Position numbers and translations under genes: made by a program | Part shown: positions 6,904-8,731 of the stretch, piece by piece | How positions within the stretch are numbered: position 1 is the first letter of the stretch | Layout: every line of letters starts with the position of its first letter | NCBI GenBank assembly: GCA_003535955.1 | Contig: DPZM01000128.1 | Span: forward strand, 1-8,731 | Length of the DNA: 8,731 nucleotides | Direction: 5' to 3' | Source: Lachnospiraceae bacterium | GTDB taxonomy: Bacteria > Bacillota > Clostridia > Lachnospirales > Lachnospiraceae | Notes under the pieces: generated by a model | The model's input: only the letters and a program-made list of their open reading frames with translations | Told to the model about the DNA's origin: nothing | Database searches by the model: none

Positions 6904-7878
6904 TCAATCAAGTAGGATCACTTCGTGGTAAAGCTCAGTAAGGTCTTTTCGTCCTGCCTTGGTGTAGTCAATCGCAACCTTCGGATGTCTGTTGAGGAGT
7001 CCCGTAAAAAGGTACTGCATATCGTACCCCCATGTCATCCCCTCTTCCTTAAGCGGGTTGATGTACTTCTCAACAAACTTGATAACAGGATACAGGTTAT
7101 ACTTGGGATTGTGAAGGAATCCGATAAGGGATTCTATATAGCAGTTACCTGCACCCCTTCCCATTCCCGAATATGTCGCATCAAGATAATCGGCCCCGCA
7201 GCCTACTGCCTCTATGGTATTGGCAAAGGCGAGCTGCTGGTTATTGTGGGCGTGGATACCCACCTTCTTGCCGTATTTCTCCGCTACGCTAAGATAGAGA
7301 TCCGCAATACGGGTCATCTGCTCGGGGTATATCGAGCCGTAGCTGTCCACAATGTAAAAACATTCCACAGGTGTCTGAGCCAGCATTTCAAGAGCAATCT
7401 TGACATCCGTTTCCTGAGCCTGGGATATTGCCATTATATTAACGGTTGTTTCATATCCCTTTTTGGCGGCATCCTCTATCATGTCAACCGCCTGTGGTAT
7501 AGTGTTTATATAGGTAGCAACACGGATAAGGTCAACCGGGCTCTCATTCTTATTATGGATATCGGTCTTGTAATCGCAGCGGCCGACATCAGCCATAACA
7601 GAGATCTTAAGATCTGTATCATTATCTCCGACAACGGCACGTATATCCTCATCATCCGAGAACTTCCACTTGCCGAATTTATTGGTATCGAACATCTCCT
7701 TGCTGGCCTTGTAGCCCATTTCCATATAGTCAACTCCGGCCTTAAGATTCGTTAAATACAGCTGCTTTACGAATTCATCCGTGAAGAAGAAATCATTCAC
7801 GAGTCCACCGTCACGCATCGTACAGTCAACGACCTTTATACCCGGCCGCCATCCCATCAGGTTCTTTAATTCTTTCAT
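6904..7878 (-). CDS. DRE-TIM metallolyase / HMGL-like aldolase, substrate unknown
   Basis: This 324-residue protein is a TIM-barrel carbon-carbon lyase or synthase of the HMG-CoA lyase / 4-hydroxy-2-oxovalerate aldolase superfamily. Near the N-terminus VVDCTMRDGG holds the metal-binding Asp18 and the catalytic Arg22-Asp23 pair. GIHAHNNQ supplies the metal-binding His209 and His211 with Asn212, and GMGRGAGN (238-245) is the conserved glycine loop. The C-terminal communication domain of 4-hydroxy-2-oxovalerate aldolase is not evident, and no partner acetaldehyde dehydrogenase is in the window, so that specific name is not supported. Isopropylmalate or citramalate synthase is less likely from the length and the absence of a regulatory domain. 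The ATG start has AAAGGA (7888-7893) nine bases upstream. The gene begins 46 bases after trpD and is followed by a terminator, so it is probably the last gene of the trpD transcript. A link to tryptophan metabolism is only positional. Superfamily is firm, reaction not determined. Confidence 0.85.
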   Translation of the reverse strand: MKELKNLMGWRPGIKVVDCTMRDGGLVNDFFFTDEFVKQLYLTNLKAGVDYMEMGYKASKEMFDTNKFGKWKFSDDEDIRAVVGDNDTDLKISVMADVGRCDYKTDIHNKNESPVDLIRVATYINTIPQAVDMIEDAAKKGYETTVNIMAISQAQETDVKIALEMLAQTPVECFYIVDSYGSIYPEQMTRIADLYLSVAEKYGKKVGIHAHNNQQLAFANTIEAVGCGADYLDATYSGMGRGAGNCYIESLIGFLHNPKYNLYPVIKFVEKYINPLKEEGMTWGYDMQYLFTGLLNRHPKVAIDYTKAGRKDLTELYHEVILLD

Positions 7879-7924
7879 CTGCTTACTTCCTTTCTTTGAG
7901 AATCACTCGCAGTTTAGTATAAGC

Positions 7925-8731
7925 CTAACGGTTTGATAATTCAATGAATTTCTCCATGGCTTCATAAGCTTTACCGGAATCAATTATCTGCGCTGCCATC
8001 CTTACACCTTCGGCGATCGTTGAAGCCTTATCATAAATGTAGAGAGCTGCTCCGGCATTCATAAGAACGGTATCCCTCTTAGGACCCTTGTCCTTACCGC
8101 TTAAGATATCCCTGGTCATCTGAGCGTTTTCAGTTGGTGTTCCGCCCTTTAAGTCTTCCTTCTTACATCTCTTGAAGCCGAAATCCTCAGGTGCGATATC
8201 ATAGGTCTTATACCATCCTCCGTCGAATTCACATACAGCGGTAGGGCCTACAGCCGTGATCTCATCAAGCTTCTCCTTCCCGTATACCACCAGTCCCTTG
8301 TTAACGCCGAGTCCGTATAATACCCTTGCAAGCGGCTCGATAAGGTATTCATCATATACTCCCAGAAGCTGCCTCTTGGGATGTATGGGATTCGTAAGCG
8401 GGCCTAAGATATTAAACACGGTCCGAAAGCCCAGTTCCTTTCTTATTGCTCCCACATACTTCATTGATGTGTGGTATTTCTGCGCAAAGAAGAAACAGAA
8501 ATTGGCATCCTTAAGAAGCTGTACGCACTTCTCGGGCTCAAGGCTTATATTGGCACCGAGTGCTTCTAAGCAGTCAGCCGTACCCGACTGCGATGATGCT
8601 GCCCTGTTTCCGTGCTTGGCTACCGGTATACCTGCTGCGGCAGCGACAAATGCTGTGGTTGTTGAGATGTTGAAGCTTCCTGCCCTGTCTCCGCCCGTAC
8701 CCACTATTTCCAAAGAATCCAGATCACCACC
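7925..8731 (-). CDS. trpD: Anthranilate phosphoribosyltransferase, N-terminally cut by window edge
   Basis: TrpD joins anthranilate and PRPP to give N-(5-phosphoribosyl)-anthranilate, the second step of the tryptophan branch. The frame is open to the last base of the window and reads G-G-D-L-D-S-L before the TTG at 8713, so that TTG is internal. About 70 N-terminal residues lie outside, judged against a usual length near 340. In the 268 visible residues, GTGGD (11-15) and NISTT (21-25) form the PRPP site, KHGNR (39-43) is the conserved lysine-histidine loop, and LDE (D156/E157) supplies the magnesium ligands. RKELGFRTVFNILGPLTNP is diagnostic of the family. The stop is TAG. The next gene is an aldolase rather than trpC, so the usual trp gene order is broken after trpD in this genome. 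The promoter and any leader or attenuator lie beyond the window. Confidence 0.97.
   Translation of the reverse strand, partial: GGDLDSLEIVGTGGDRAGSFNISTTTAFVAAAAGIPVAKHGNRAASSQSGTADCLEALGANISLEPEKCVQLLKDANFCFFFAQKYHTSMKYVGAIRKELGFRTVFNILGPLTNPIHPKRQLLGVYDEYLIEPLARVLYGLGVNKGLVVYGKEKLDEITAVGPTAVCEFDGGWYKTYDIAPEDFGFKRCKKEDLKGGTPTENAQMTRDILSGKDKGPKRDTVLMNAGAALYIYDKASTIAEGVRMAAQIIDSGKAYEAMEKFIELSNR

Noticed and set aside
6925..7755. A 276-codon open frame on + opposite the aldolase
   Set aside because: Its translation has no recognisable domain or low-complexity pattern typical of a gene, and it lies wholly antisense to a gene with clear catalytic motifs. It is a by-product of codon bias.

Overview
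This window most likely comes from an anaerobic Firmicute of the Lachnospiraceae/Clostridia type. This is inferred from gene content and protein character, not from any rRNA or marker search. The clues are an oxygen-sensitive 2-hydroxyacyl-CoA dehydratase activase of the long multidomain type, a split inosine-synthesis pair (stand-alone AICAR formyltransferase plus PurO-type IMP cyclohydrolase), and a clostridial-looking TrpD. Coding density is high, and only one spacer (about 160 bases) is longer than 50 bases.

Layout. (1) Positions 1-2961 on + hold the C-terminal 986 residues of a large acyl-CoA dehydratase activase-like iron-sulfur protein; its N-terminus lies outside the window. (2) Everything else is on the - strand and reads from right to left. 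The 3' part of trpD (8731-7925, N-terminus outside the window) is followed 46 bases on by a DRE-TIM/HMGL-type aldolase of unknown substrate (7878-6904). A strong intrinsic terminator at 6821-6846 closes that unit. (3) A new - strand unit starts from a candidate promoter at 6774-6802, whose -35 hexamer is overlapped by a perfect 9+9 base palindrome (6791-6813). It contains purO-type IMP cyclohydrolase (6741-6028), the stand-alone AICAR formyltransferase (6013-4835) and a seven-helix membrane protein with receiver-like and Hpt-like domains (4812-2962). These three genes are separated by only 14 and 22 bases, so co-transcription is likely. (4) The membrane-protein gene and the activase gene converge with no base between their stop codons. 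Both stops lie in the loop of a perfect 10+10 base inverted repeat.

How the genes fit together. The formyltransferase and cyclohydrolase catalyse the last two steps of IMP synthesis (AICAR to FAICAR to IMP), done in most bacteria by one bifunctional PurH. TrpD uses PRPP to make phosphoribosyl-anthranilate. The activase and aldolase belong to known superfamilies, but their substrates cannot be read from the sequence.

The most unusual item is the membrane protein. It has the architecture of a hybrid sensor kinase (7TM, PAS-like, receiver, Hpt-like) but no kinase core. The phospho-acceptor Asp, the conserved Thr/Ser and the conserved Lys of its receiver are all replaced, and Tyr stands where the Hpt His is expected. 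It looks like a phosphorylation-dead signalling scaffold in a purine operon. No CRISPR array, insertion sequence, tRNA, rRNA or riboswitch was seen.
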